Assembly: GCA_023389005.1 (NCBI GenBank)
Contig: JAEWFE010000325.1
Span: forward strand, 1-7,754
Direction: 5' to 3'
Length of the DNA: 7,754 nucleotides
From: Bacillota bacterium
Lineage (GTDB): Bacteria > Bacillota > Bacilli > Lactobacillales > Enterococcaceae
The notes under the pieces: model-generated
The model's database searches: none
What the model saw: only the letters and a program-made list of their open reading frames with translations
What the model was told of the DNA's origin: nothing
Made by a program: the position numbers and the translations under genes
Part shown: piece after piece, positions 1 through 6,285 of the stretch
How the letters are laid out: the number at the start of each line of letters is the position of its first letter
Numbering within the stretch: position 1 is the first letter of the stretch

Positions 1-3000
1 ACTGCTAAATCTTCAGCAGTTTCCCATAGTTTATCCGTAATCGCCTTGGTATTCACCTTGGTCGAATGTGCGACATAATTTAAATCTTTTTCAGGCAATA
101 CATCTTCCAACGTACCATACCACGTACCATCGCCAGTATTCTTCACATTGAAAGTATATTGAAGAACCTCTTTTGGATAGGCTGTTGTCTTATCTACTTC
201 CTTGAGCACTTGTAAGACAGGCTTGGTTAATTCTCCCGCTCCACGCGCTTCAACCACATTGGAGTCTAAAAGGAAAGTCTTGCCTTCTTGCGTTAAAAGC
301 GAAGAATTATGACTCAACAAATCAGCTGGGTTATGACTGGCCCGCATTTGAATTAAGAGTTTCTTCACAGTATTTGCTTGCATTTCTTTCTTCAAGACAA
401 CTTTAATGCTCTTTACTTTAGAAACATCGACATTATCCGTTAATGGTTGCCAATTTGCGGTAGTTAATTTTTGAATATCTTGCACGTCACTATAATAAAC
501 CTCAAAATCCGGATCACTTTTGGCAATCTTTTTGAAAATCGCGCCATCCGTACTACCACGATTAATGATACGATCTTGGTCATTCATCGTATCCCCTTTA
601 TGCGGCAAAATATTATAAAAGGCATATGGTTTACTTGTTTGTTTTGTCCGATTTTCCAAATTAATTTCATAATAGAATTCTTCCAATGGATTCACAATTA
701 ATGGATGCACCGATAAATCTTCTGGCGTATGACCAATCTTTTCATGGATAATCACTTCTTCTGGTGGGCCAAAATCCACTTTTGTCATCGCTTTTAAGAC
801 TGATTTACCTACAAAAGTTCCCTTGCCATCTAAGTCTAGTTGATTATTGTTCACAATAGTCGATTCATCTGCCCAACCGGAAGTCGTCTTTAACACAGAA
901 GGATCATACCAGTAAATATAATGATCTAATTGATGAACAGCTTTGGTCAAATATTTATTAAACTGAATTTGTTGTCGGAAAGCATAACGATATTTTTGAA
1001 TCGGGTAATTTTCACCACTATCGATTTCTTTTAACGTCTTGGTAATAATCAAGGCCGTCTTATCAGTACCTAAATAATGATGGACCACTTTGTAACCCAT
1101 ATTTTCCAATGAACGATGATACTCATTAATTACATCGATGCCATCTGGTAATAGCGTCACAATCGTAAATGGCATATTCTCATCAACACGGTTCGGTGTC
1201 AAAATATAAGTTAGGCGCGTCTTATCTTCGTTATGCGCTTCAATTGAGGTTTGCCAATTATCATCATATTCTACGCGCAAGGTTAAGAAGGCCCGGTTAT
1301 AACTTCCTACAGCTTCTTTATATTTTTCACCAATTACCTTACCTTGATCATCACTGTAATACACAAAGCCCCAGTTATGAAGTGTGGTGCTTGTGGTTGA
1401 TTCATCCGATGAGAAGATTCCTTTTGGCCACTTTTCATCAACGACTTTAGTTTTCACAGTCAAATACACATCAGTACGTGCTAAAATTGGCTTTTCAAAG
1501 GTCGCTTTTACATATTCAATATCAGAGGTTAAAGAAATCGCTTGGCCAGACTGAACATTGTCTTTCAGTAATCTAAATTGCGTTTCTCGTAAAGTTTTGC
1601 CATACAACTTGATGGTACCCACATCGACACCTTCTGGAATATGCACGGTTACTTCCTTGAGTTCTAAAGTCTTTTCACCTGCTGTTTGAATACTATCGCC
1701 CGTACCTTTATAAATTCGTGGACCATTATTATTAATCAAGTCCCCTAAACCATTAATGTAATACTTTTGGGCCGCCATTCTTTCTTCAAATTTAGGTGCG
1801 ACTTTCCATTCCATTTCATTGTTGCTTTCGTCGAGTTCACCGCCACCAGCAATCAATTTCTTATCGACACTACCCGAGCCGTATTTGGTTTGTTTGGCAT
1901 AAGGCGTAAACCCAACAGAATGATTACCAATTTCATTTCCTTGTTCATCCAACATAGTAACACTATTAGTAATAGGTTGACCTAATTTCACATGGCGAAG
2001 TTTGACAGGTAATCGTAGTTGTAATCTCCGTGTCCCGTGCTCTTGCATATATTTACCTACGTCTGGAAATGAAACAGTACGAGTTGCTTCATCATAGGTC
2101 CACGGAGCAGCTTCTGGGTCATCTTTATCAAATACCATGCCTTCTGGTAATACGTCTTTAATCATTCCTACCGCGTGATAATAGACCCCATAATCATCAA
2201 ACATGCCACCATTCGTTACAGTAATTAAATAGTAACAGGTCAATAACTCATCTAAACGATTGCTTGAATAGGTTGGATCATTATTATCTGGCATGCCCAC
2301 ATCTTGACCCACATCATACCATGGCTGGTCAGAACCCTTAAAGACCACATATTTCGAAATATAAGGATCGTGCGTTTTGGCCGTAGCTTTTAGTTCACTG
2401 TAGCCAATTTTATGTTCACGTAGATACAAGGTGGAACTAACCGGTGTTTCACTACCTGGAGGCGTCGTATACATCACATGCTTAAAGATGATTGGAAAGG
2501 CAATAATTCCGCCACCAGCCACTGGATTATAATAGACTTTTCGAATATAATATTCATCATCGTCCATCGATTCCACATTTTTGACGCTATCTAGTTTCGG
2601 AATTTCTACACTACCTGCTTTCACATATTTTTTAGCAATTTTTATCATTGAATATACGCCATCAGTAACTTTATCATTATCAAATTCTAAACGTTGATAA
2701 ATACGGAATAGTTTACCTGTATAACCACTCGAACCTTCTCCATCCGGATCAAACTCTAAATAAAAGCTTACCTTTGTCACATCAATATCTAAAGGTGTCG
2801 AAATATCACTCGTTGATGGACCAGAAGCAGCGATTTTACTTTGAATTCTCGGAGTAGTTACTGATTTTGTTGGTTGAGATGAGGCATTGGGTGTTTGAGT
2901 TTCAGTTGCACTTGAATCTTTTGTTTTATTATCACTTGGAGTAACATTGTCAGTCGTCTTTGAAGTGTCAGTTGCATTTTCACTTGAGGTAACATTGTTG

Positions 3001-3320
3001 TTTTCATTTTGAGAAGTTGCAGTTGAATTGCTAGTACTTGAAGCAGCAGTACTAGTAGTGACATTTGATTGATTAGTATTTGAATCAAGTGCTGTATTTT
3101 GACTCGATTCAGTCGTTACATTCCTTTGATTTACACTAGGTGGTGAAGTCATAGTAGTAGAGACATCTTGCTTAGGTGCTGATGAAGACGAATTCACGAC
3201 ACTCGTATTTGAATCTTGCGCATAGACCTCAGCCAAAACAAAATATGGACTCAGTAAACTTCCCAATAGTAAAATCAAAGTCCCAATAAAAATTATGAGT
3301 CTTTTCCCTATTTTAGACAC
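1..3320 (-). CDS. Large secreted surface (adhesin-like) protein, C-terminal end outside window
   Basis: Translating the minus strand by hand from GTG at 3320 gives 1106 codons with no stop before the left edge. Residues 3-34 form a signal peptide: K3/K6/R7, a hydrophobic core at about 8-29, and likely cleavage after VYA (32-34). Residues 37-158 are a Ser/Thr/Asn-rich linker. From about 175 the chain is beta-type sequence with recurring DVLPEG-like motifs at 389-394, 560-566 (HIPEGVD), 721-727 (TLLPDG), 903-906 and 1073-1078. The stretch from about 1033 (LTKPVLQVLKEVDKT, then VKNTGDGTWYG) resembles DUF11/isopeptide-type repeats. Only one cysteine is visible, as is usual for exported Gram-positive proteins. 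I infer an extracellular, probably wall-anchored adhesin-type protein. An LPXTG anchor, if present, would lie outside the window, and the ligand is unknown. No YSIRK motif is seen. The start is uncertain: no Shine-Dalgarno precedes the GTG, and the only other in-frame start upstream is TTG at 3374, equally unsupported. Confidence -1.
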   Translation of the reverse strand, partial: MSKIGKRLIIFIGTLILLLGSLLSPYFVLAEVYAQDSNTSVVNSSSSAPKQDVSTTMTSPPSVNQRNVTTESSQNTALDSNTNQSNVTTSTAASSTSNSTATSQNENNNVTSSENATDTSKTTDNVTPSDNKTKDSSATETQTPNASSQPTKSVTTPRIQSKIAASGPSTSDISTPLDIDVTKVSFYLEFDPDGEGSSGYTGKLFRIYQRLEFDNDKVTDGVYSMIKIAKKYVKAGSVEIPKLDSVKNVESMDDDEYYIRKVYYNPVAGGGIIAFPIIFKHVMYTTPPGSETPVSSTLYLREHKIGYSELKATAKTHDPYISKYVVFKGSDQPWYDVGQDVGMPDNNDPTYSSNRLDELLTCYYLITVTNGGMFDDYGVYYHAVGMIKDVLPEGMVFDKDDPEAAPWTYDEATRTVSFPDVGKYMQEHGTRRLQLRLPVKLRHVKLGQPITNSVTMLDEQGNEIGNHSVGFTPYAKQTKYGSGSVDKKLIAGGGELDESNNEMEWKVAPKFEERMAAQKYYINGLGDLINNNGPRIYKGTGDSIQTAGEKTLELKEVTVHIPEGVDVGTIKLYGKTLRETQFRLLKDNVQSGQAISLTSDIEYVKATFEKPILARTDVYLTVKTKVVDEKWPKGIFSSDESTTSTTLHNWGFVYYSDDQGKVIGEKYKEAVGSYNRAFLTLRVEYDDNWQTSIEAHNEDKTRLTYILTPNRVDENMPFTIVTLLPDGIDVINEYHRSLENMGYKVVHHYLGTDKTALIITKTLKEIDSGENYPIQKYRYAFRQQIQFNKYLTKAVHQLDHYIYWYDPSVLKTTSGWADESTIVNNNQLDLDGKGTFVGKSVLKAMTKVDFGPPEEVIIHEKIGHTPEDLSVHPLIVNPLEEFYYEINLENRTKQTSKPYAFYNILPHKGDTMNDQDRIINRGSTDGAIFKKIAKSDPDFEVYYSDVQDIQKLTTANWQPLTDNVDVSKVKSIKVVLKKEMQANTVKKLLIQMRASHNPADLLSHNSSLLTQEGKTFLLDSNVVEARGAGELTKPVLQVLKEVDKTTAYPKEVLQYTFNVKNTGDGTWYGTLEDVLPEKDLNYVAHSTKVNTKAITDKLWETAEDLA
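2847..3212 (-). other. Low-complexity Ser/Thr/Asn-rich linker coding segment
   Basis: This segment encodes roughly residues 37-158 of the surface protein. It is dominated by Ser, Thr, Asn, Gln and Asp with scattered Val and Ala, and has almost no aromatic or long hydrophobic residues. The DNA is rich in ACT, AGT, TCA and AAT codons, which makes short imperfect microrepeats and leaves another minus-strand frame open at 2858-3088. Such segments in Gram-positive surface proteins usually act as flexible, possibly glycosylated stalks just after the signal peptide. That role is inferred here, and no exact long tandem repeat is present. Confidence -1.
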
Positions 3321-3335
3321 AATTACATACTGGGC

Positions 3336-3367
3336 AAAAAAAATAAACGATTGAAACCCAACCGTCT
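3336..3367 (-). terminator. Probable intrinsic terminator of the rplQ transcript
   Basis: Read on the minus strand, AGACGGTTG (3367-3359) pairs with CAATCGTTT (3353-3345) around the five-base loop GGTTT. This gives a 9-bp stem with two G-U pairs. It is followed by one A and then eight consecutive T residues (3343-3336). The stem is only moderately stable, but the T tract is good. The position, after the rplQ 3' RNA element and 16 bases before the surface-protein GTG, fits the end of the ribosomal-protein operon. Confidence -1.
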
Positions 3368-3379
3368 GATACAAATATC

Positions 3380-3468
3380 TTATGATGAGTGCTTACCCTC
3401 TGATGACAACTCACCAGAGGGTAGCGACGAGCTAGACTCGGAAAGTAGTAGCACTTCCAACATCATAA
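3380..3468 (-). ncRNA. L17 downstream element (L17DE)-like structured RNA in the rplQ 3' UTR
   Basis: As minus-strand RNA this stretch folds into a three-way junction. The outer stem pairs 3468-3461 (TTATGATG) with 3387-3380 (CATCATAA), 8 bp. A five-base bulge (TTGGA, 3460-3456) follows, and then AGTGCT (3455-3450) pairs with AGCACT (3393-3388). Inside are a small arm, CGAG/CTCG (3440-3437 with 3431-3428, loop TCTAG), and a long 13-bp arm pairing 3423-3411 with 3406-3394, with one G-U pair and loop GTTG. It begins 28 bases after the rplQ stop. L17DE is a known RNA motif lying just downstream of rplQ in lactic acid bacteria and Listeria, with no established function. Assignment rests on position and fold from memory; I could not run the covariance model. 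There is no T tract directly after it, so it is not itself a standard terminator. Confidence -1.
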
Positions 3469-3496
3469 CACTCAAAATTACAATAGTGTCAACTTA

Positions 3497-3877
3497 TTAA
3501 ACAAGTTCTAAGATAACCATTGGTGCAGCATCTCCACGTCTTGGTTCAGTCTTCAAGATGCGAGTATATCCACCATTACGGTCAGCATAACGAGGAGCGA
3601 TATCGTTGAATAATTTTTGTAATGCAGATTCAACTACGATTTCTTCGCCTTCTTCACGCACGCTAGCGATTTCGTTACGTACGAATGCAGCAGCTTGACG
3701 ACGAGCATGTAAATCTCCGCGTTTTCCTAAAGTAATCATTTTTTCAGCAGTAGAACGTACTTCCTTCGCACGAGCTTCAGTAGTAACAATACGTTCGTTA
3801 ATGAATAAATCAGTTGTTAAGTCACGTAACATCGCTTTACGTTGAGAAGATGTACGTCCTAATTTACGGTAACTCAT
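3497..3877 (-). CDS. rplQ: 50S ribosomal protein L17
   Basis: The gene encodes L17, a protein of the large ribosomal subunit that binds 23S rRNA near the peptide exit tunnel region. The 126-residue product starts MSYRKLGRTSSQRKAMLRDL, the family's hallmark N-terminus, and continues with the conserved TTEARAKEVRSTAEKMITL segment (about 33-51). It ends in the typical GGYTRILKTEPRRGDAAPM-type strand, followed by VILELV. Length is normal for Firmicutes. The ATG is preceded by GGGAGG with nine bases of spacing, a strong ribosome binding site. It lies 26 bases after the rpoA stop and is the last gene of the cluster. The 3' UTR carries the L17DE-like RNA and then a terminator. Nothing in the protein is unusual. 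Confidence -1.
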   Translation of the reverse strand: MSYRKLGRTSSQRKAMLRDLTTDLFINERIVTTEARAKEVRSTAEKMITLGKRGDLHARRQAAAFVRNEIASVREEGEEIVVESALQKLFNDIAPRYADRNGGYTRILKTEPRRGDAAPMVILELV

Positions 3878-3903
3878 TTAGTTTTCCCTCCCTCAATGAA
3901 AGA

Positions 3904-4842
3904 TTAATCGTCTTTACGTAAACCTAAACCTAAATCATGTAATTTATTCTTCACTTCTTCTAAAGATTTGCGTCCTAAATTACGAACTTTAATCATTTCA
4001 GGTTCAGACTTGTTAGTTAATTCTTGTACAGTGTTAATGCCTGCACGTTTCAAACAGTTATAAGAACGAACAGATAAATCTAATTCTTCAATCGTCATTT
4101 CTAACATTTTTTCTTTTTGTGTTTCTTCTTTTTCAACCATGATTTCAGCATGACGTGCTTCATCAGTAAGGTTCACAAAAATATCTAAATGTTCCGTTAA
4201 GATCTTAGCTGCTAAACTCATTGCGTCTAGCGGTTCGATTGATCCATCAGTCCAAATTTCCATTGTTAACTTGTCGAAATCGTCACGACGACCTACACGT
4301 GTGTTTTCAACTTGATAGTTTACACGACGAACAGGTGTGTAGATTGAATCAACAGGAAGAACACCAATTGGCATATCTTCAGTTTTGTTTTCGTCAGCTT
4401 GAACGTAACCACGACCTGCTTTCACTTTTAGGCGAGCACGGAATGTAGCACCTTCACTGACTGTACAAATGTACATATCTTTGTTTAAGATTTCAACATC
4501 AGAATCAACGATAATGTCACCTGCAGTCACAACTGCTGGACCAGTAATATCGATTTCTAAAGTTTTTTCTTCAGATCCGTACAATTTTAAGGCTAAACCT
4601 TTAATATTCAAGATAATTTGAGACACATCTTCACGAACACCTACAATTGTAGAAAATTCATGTTGAACTGTATCGATTTGAATACTGGTAATAGCAGCCC
4701 CTGGTAATGAAGATAAAAGGATACGACGTAGAGAATTCCCTAAAGTAGTACCATAACCTCTTTCTAAAGGTTCGACAATAAACTTGCCATAATCTCTTTC
4801 TTCATCAATTTTTGAAATTCTTGGTTTTTCGAATTCAATCAT
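3904..4842 (-). CDS. rpoA: DNA-directed RNA polymerase alpha subunit
   Basis: This is the alpha subunit, which dimerises to nucleate core RNA polymerase and contacts upstream promoter DNA and activators. With the start chosen here it is 312 residues. The N-terminal domain (about 1-230) has the invariant LERGYGTTLGNSLRRILLSS segment that forms the dimer and beta/beta-prime contact surface. After an acidic linker (EKEETQKEKMLEM), the C-terminal domain spans about 251-312, with R259 and N262 in the RSYNCLKRAGIN segment corresponding to the UP-element-contacting pair of E. coli. The family starts MIEFEKP, so ATG at 4842 is preferred over the in-frame GTG at 4851, which sits only three bases after the GGGG (4858-4855) Shine-Dalgarno core. 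The chosen ATG has a long 12-base spacing to it. The gene follows rpsK by 77 bases, the largest gap between infA and rplQ. Confidence -1.
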   Translation of the reverse strand: MIEFEKPRISKIDEERDYGKFIVEPLERGYGTTLGNSLRRILLSSLPGAAITSIQIDTVQHEFSTIVGVREDVSQIILNIKGLALKLYGSEEKTLEIDITGPAVVTAGDIIVDSDVEILNKDMYICTVSEGATFRARLKVKAGRGYVQADENKTEDMPIGVLPVDSIYTPVRRVNYQVENTRVGRRDDFDKLTMEIWTDGSIEPLDAMSLAAKILTEHLDIFVNLTDEARHAEIMVEKEETQKEKMLEMTIEELDLSVRSYNCLKRAGINTVQELTNKSEPEMIKVRNLGRKSLEEVKNKLHDLGLGLRKDD

Positions 4843-4904
4843 TCTTATCACTTACCCCTTTCAAAACGAAAAGTGTCTTGTTCAATGACTAATAGTTAAC
4901 TCAA

Positions 4905-4921
4905 AATGAGCAGCACTCATT
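4905..4921 (-). other. Small hairpin overlapping the rpsK stop codon
   Basis: On the minus strand AATGAG (4921-4916) pairs with CTCATT (4910-4905) around the loop TGCTG. This is a 6-bp stem that begins within the rpsK TAA stop codon and is followed by TTGAG rather than a true T tract. It sits in the 77-base rpsK-rpoA gap, the longest spacer downstream of the infA promoter. It could slow the ribosome or RNA decay, but a stem this short may be chance. Confidence -1.
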
Positions 4922-5309
4922 AAACACGACGGCGTTTTGGAGGGCGGCATCCATTATGAGGAACTGGAGTTACATCACGAATTGCAGTTACTTCTAAACC
5001 TGCAGCTTGTAATGAACGGATAGCAGCTTCACGTCCTGAACCTGGGCCTTTAACAGTAACCTCTACAGTTCTTAATCCGTGTTCCATTGCTGATTTAGCT
5101 GCTGTTTCAGCTGCCATTTGCGCTGCGAATGGAGTTGATTTTCTGCTTCCTTTAAATCCTAATGCACCCGCTGAAGACCAAGCTAATGCATTACCATGAA
5201 CGTCAGTAATCATGACGATAGTATTGTTAAATGTTGAATGAATATGAGCAACACCAGATTCAATATTCTTTTTGACACGGCGTTTACGACTCACTTTTTT
5301 TCCTGCCAT
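4920..5309 (-). CDS. rpsK: 30S ribosomal protein S11
   Basis: S11 is a protein of the small-subunit platform that binds 16S rRNA near the mRNA exit region and the Shine-Dalgarno helix. The 129-residue product has a basic N-terminus (KKVSRKRRVKKN), the conserved HIHSTFNNTIVMITD strand (about 22-36), the GSRKSTPFAAQMAAETAA helix, the VKGPGSGREAAIRSL loop and helix, and the invariant C-terminus DVTPVPHNGCRPPKRRRV (112-129). Length is typical for the family. The ATG is preceded by AAGGAGG with about ten bases of spacing. It lies 30 bases downstream of the rpsM stop, consistent with co-transcription and a coupled supply of S13 and S11. Recognition is certain. Confidence -1.
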   Translation of the reverse strand: MAGKKVSRKRRVKKNIESGVAHIHSTFNNTIVMITDVHGNALAWSSAGALGFKGSRKSTPFAAQMAAETAAKSAMEHGLRTVEVTVKGPGSGREAAIRSLQAAGLEVTAIRDVTPVPHNGCRPPKRRRV

Positions 5310-5339
5310 GAAGTGTTAACCTCCTTCACTAATTATTAA

Positions 5340-5705
5340 TTATTTTTTCTTACCTGCAACTGTCTTAGTAGGACCTTTACGAGTACGTGCATTGTTCTTA
5401 GTGTTTTGACCACGAACTGGTAAACCACGACGATGACGCATTCCACGGTATGAACCGATTTCCATTAGACGTTTGATGTTAAGGTTAACTTCACGACGAA
5501 GATCACCTTCAACTTTTAATTTATCCACTTCAGCACGGATAGCATCTGTTTGTTCGTTAGTTAAGTCACGTACGCGAACATCTTCAGATACACCAGCGTT
5601 AGCTAAAATTTGTTTAGCAGTTGTTGTACCAATACCGTAAATGTATGTTAATGAAACAACAACACGTTTTTCACGAGGAATGTCTACTCCTGCAATACGA
5701 GCCAT
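5340..5705 (-). CDS. rpsM: 30S ribosomal protein S13
   Basis: S13 sits in the head of the small subunit and takes part in the inter-subunit bridges and contacts with P-site tRNA. The 121-residue protein opens with MARIAGVDIPREKRVVVSLTYIYGIG (family signature, about 1-26), and the IYGIGTTTAKQIL segment is the helix-turn-helix-like RNA-binding part. The conserved SYRGMRHRRGLPVRGQ stretch starts at 85, and the lysine- and arginine-rich tail that reaches toward tRNA (RTRKGPTKTVAGKKK) is complete. The ATG is preceded by GGAGG at an 11-base spacing, and this site lies inside the 18-base rpmJ-rpsM gap, so translation is likely coupled to rpmJ. Length and sequence are ordinary for Firmicutes. Confidence -1.
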   Translation of the reverse strand: MARIAGVDIPREKRVVVSLTYIYGIGTTTAKQILANAGVSEDVRVRDLTNEQTDAIRAEVDKLKVEGDLRREVNLNIKRLMEIGSYRGMRHRRGLPVRGQNTKNNARTRKGPTKTVAGKKK

Positions 5706-5723
5706 ATTATGTTACACCTCCAA

Positions 5724-5840
5724 TTATCCTTGACGTTGTTTATGTTTTGGATTTGCTGGGCAAATCACCATAACGCGTCCTTTACGACGAATTACTTTAC
5801 AATGTTCACACATTGGTTTTACTGATGGTCTTACTTTCAT
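5724..5840 (-). CDS. rpmJ: 50S ribosomal protein L36 (zinc-ribbon type)
   Basis: This small gene encodes 38 residues beginning MKVRPSVKPMCEHCKVIRR and ending NPKHKQRQG. It is the smallest ribosomal protein, bound to 23S rRNA in the large subunit. The zinc-binding set is intact: C11, C14, C27 and H33, so this is the zinc-containing (C+) form rather than a zinc-independent paralogue. The start is supported by a perfect AGGAGG eight bases before the ATG. It lies 33 bases after the infA stop and 18 before rpsM, the standard position in Gram-positive clusters. Retention of the C+ form implies zinc dependence; whether a zinc-free paralogue exists elsewhere cannot be judged from the window. Confidence -1.
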   Translation of the reverse strand: MKVRPSVKPMCEHCKVIRRKGRVMVICPANPKHKQRQG

Positions 5841-5873
5841 TGATAATACCTCCTAATGATTTACGGAGTACAA

Positions 5874-6092
5874 TTACTTAAAGCGGTAAGTAATACGACC
5901 GCGAGTTAAGTCATATGGTGATAACTCAACTGTTACCTTGTCACCAGGTAAAATACGAATGTAGTGCATTCTAATTTTACCAGAAACGGTAGCAAGCACT
6001 TGATGGCCGTTTTCTAACTCGACTTTAAACATTGCATTCGGCAAAGTTTCGACGACTGTACCTTCAACTTCAATCATATCTTCTTTTGCCAC
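5874..6092 (-). CDS. infA: Translation initiation factor IF-1
   Basis: IF-1 is the small OB-fold factor that occupies the ribosomal A site during 30S initiation and assists IF-2 and IF-3. The product is 72 residues, starting (M)AKEDMIEVEGTVVETLPNA and ending DLTRGRITYRFK, the normal length for the family. The conserved GHQVLATVSGKIRMHYIRILPGDKV core, which carries the RNA-binding loops of the OB barrel, is present. The start is a GTG at 6092, supported by AAGGAGG eight bases upstream and by alignment to the usual MAKED N-terminus. An in-frame ATG at 6113 would add seven non-conserved residues and has no good ribosome binding site. It is the first gene after the promoter at 6216-6245, with a leader of roughly 117 nt. 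A GTG start may moderate its output relative to the ribosomal proteins. Confidence -1.
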   Translation of the reverse strand: MAKEDMIEVEGTVVETLPNAMFKVELENGHQVLATVSGKIRMHYIRILPGDKVTVELSPYDLTRGRITYRFK

Positions 6093-6176
6093 GCACAGTA
6101 CCTCCTTGTACATTTTCGTACCTTACATACGATAAAATGGCGGAATTAGCTTCCACCTGAGATTCTCAAAACAATG

Positions 6177-6203
6177 CTTCTAGTAAAAAAATAATACTAG
6201 AAG
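6177..6203 (-). other. Hairpin in the infA 5' leader
   Basis: On the minus strand CTTCTAGTA (6203-6195) pairs perfectly with TACTAGAAG (6185-6177), a 9-bp stem with an A/T-only nine-base loop. It starts about six bases after the expected transcription start from the adjacent promoter. The T residues are in the loop and none follow the stem, so it is not an intrinsic terminator. A 5'-proximal stem like this often protects a transcript from decay; a protein-binding role is possible but unsupported. Confidence -1.
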
Positions 6204-6215
6204 TCGGACTCAAAT

Positions 6216-6245
6216 ATTATACCACATATCCTACCAATATATCAA
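6216..6245 (-). promoter_or_regulatory. Strong sigma-A promoter for infA-rpmJ-rpsM-rpsK-rpoA-rplQ
   Basis: On the minus strand TTGATA (6245-6240) is followed after 18 bases by a perfect TATAAT (6221-6216). TGG directly precedes it, giving an extended -10 element (TGnTATAAT). The predicted start is near 6209, about 117 bases before the infA GTG. It lies in the largest gap between secY and rplQ, where no terminator follows adk, so it would add to readthrough from the spc operon upstream. Only one base differs from consensus in each-hexamer comparison (TTGATA against TTGACA). Confidence -1.
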
Positions 6246-6285
6246 GAGAAAGTTCTAATTCAAGTTGGTATGTACGCGACTTTGA

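Noticed and set aside
1169..1450. Plus-strand open frame antisense to the surface-protein gene, with similar ones at 471-701 and 1767-1985
   Set aside because: The minus strand codes continuously with normal protein composition through all of them. The antisense products show no recognisable domain or ribosome binding site.
2858..3088. Short minus-strand open frame rich in Leu and Gln
   Set aside because: It is an alternative frame of the Ser/Thr-rich linker; the repetitive ACT/AGT/TCA codons keep it open. No ribosome binding site or family resemblance.
3240..3320. YSIRK/GS-type signal peptide in the surface protein
   Set aside because: The n-region reads SKIGKRLIIFIG with no YSIRK or GxxS pattern, so it is an ordinary Sec signal peptide.
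3394..3423. 13-bp inverted repeat taken alone as a bidirectional terminator
   Set aside because: No T tract follows on either strand, and the flanking segments pair to enclose it, so it is better read as one arm of the rplQ 3' RNA structure.
4843..4851. GTG at 4851 as the rpoA start
   Set aside because: Only three bases separate it from the Shine-Dalgarno core, and the alpha-subunit family begins at the following MIEFEKP.
6093..6113. Seven-residue N-terminal extension of IF-1 from ATG at 6113
   Set aside because: The AAGGAGG lies inside this extension and serves the GTG at 6092, and the conserved family N-terminus begins there.
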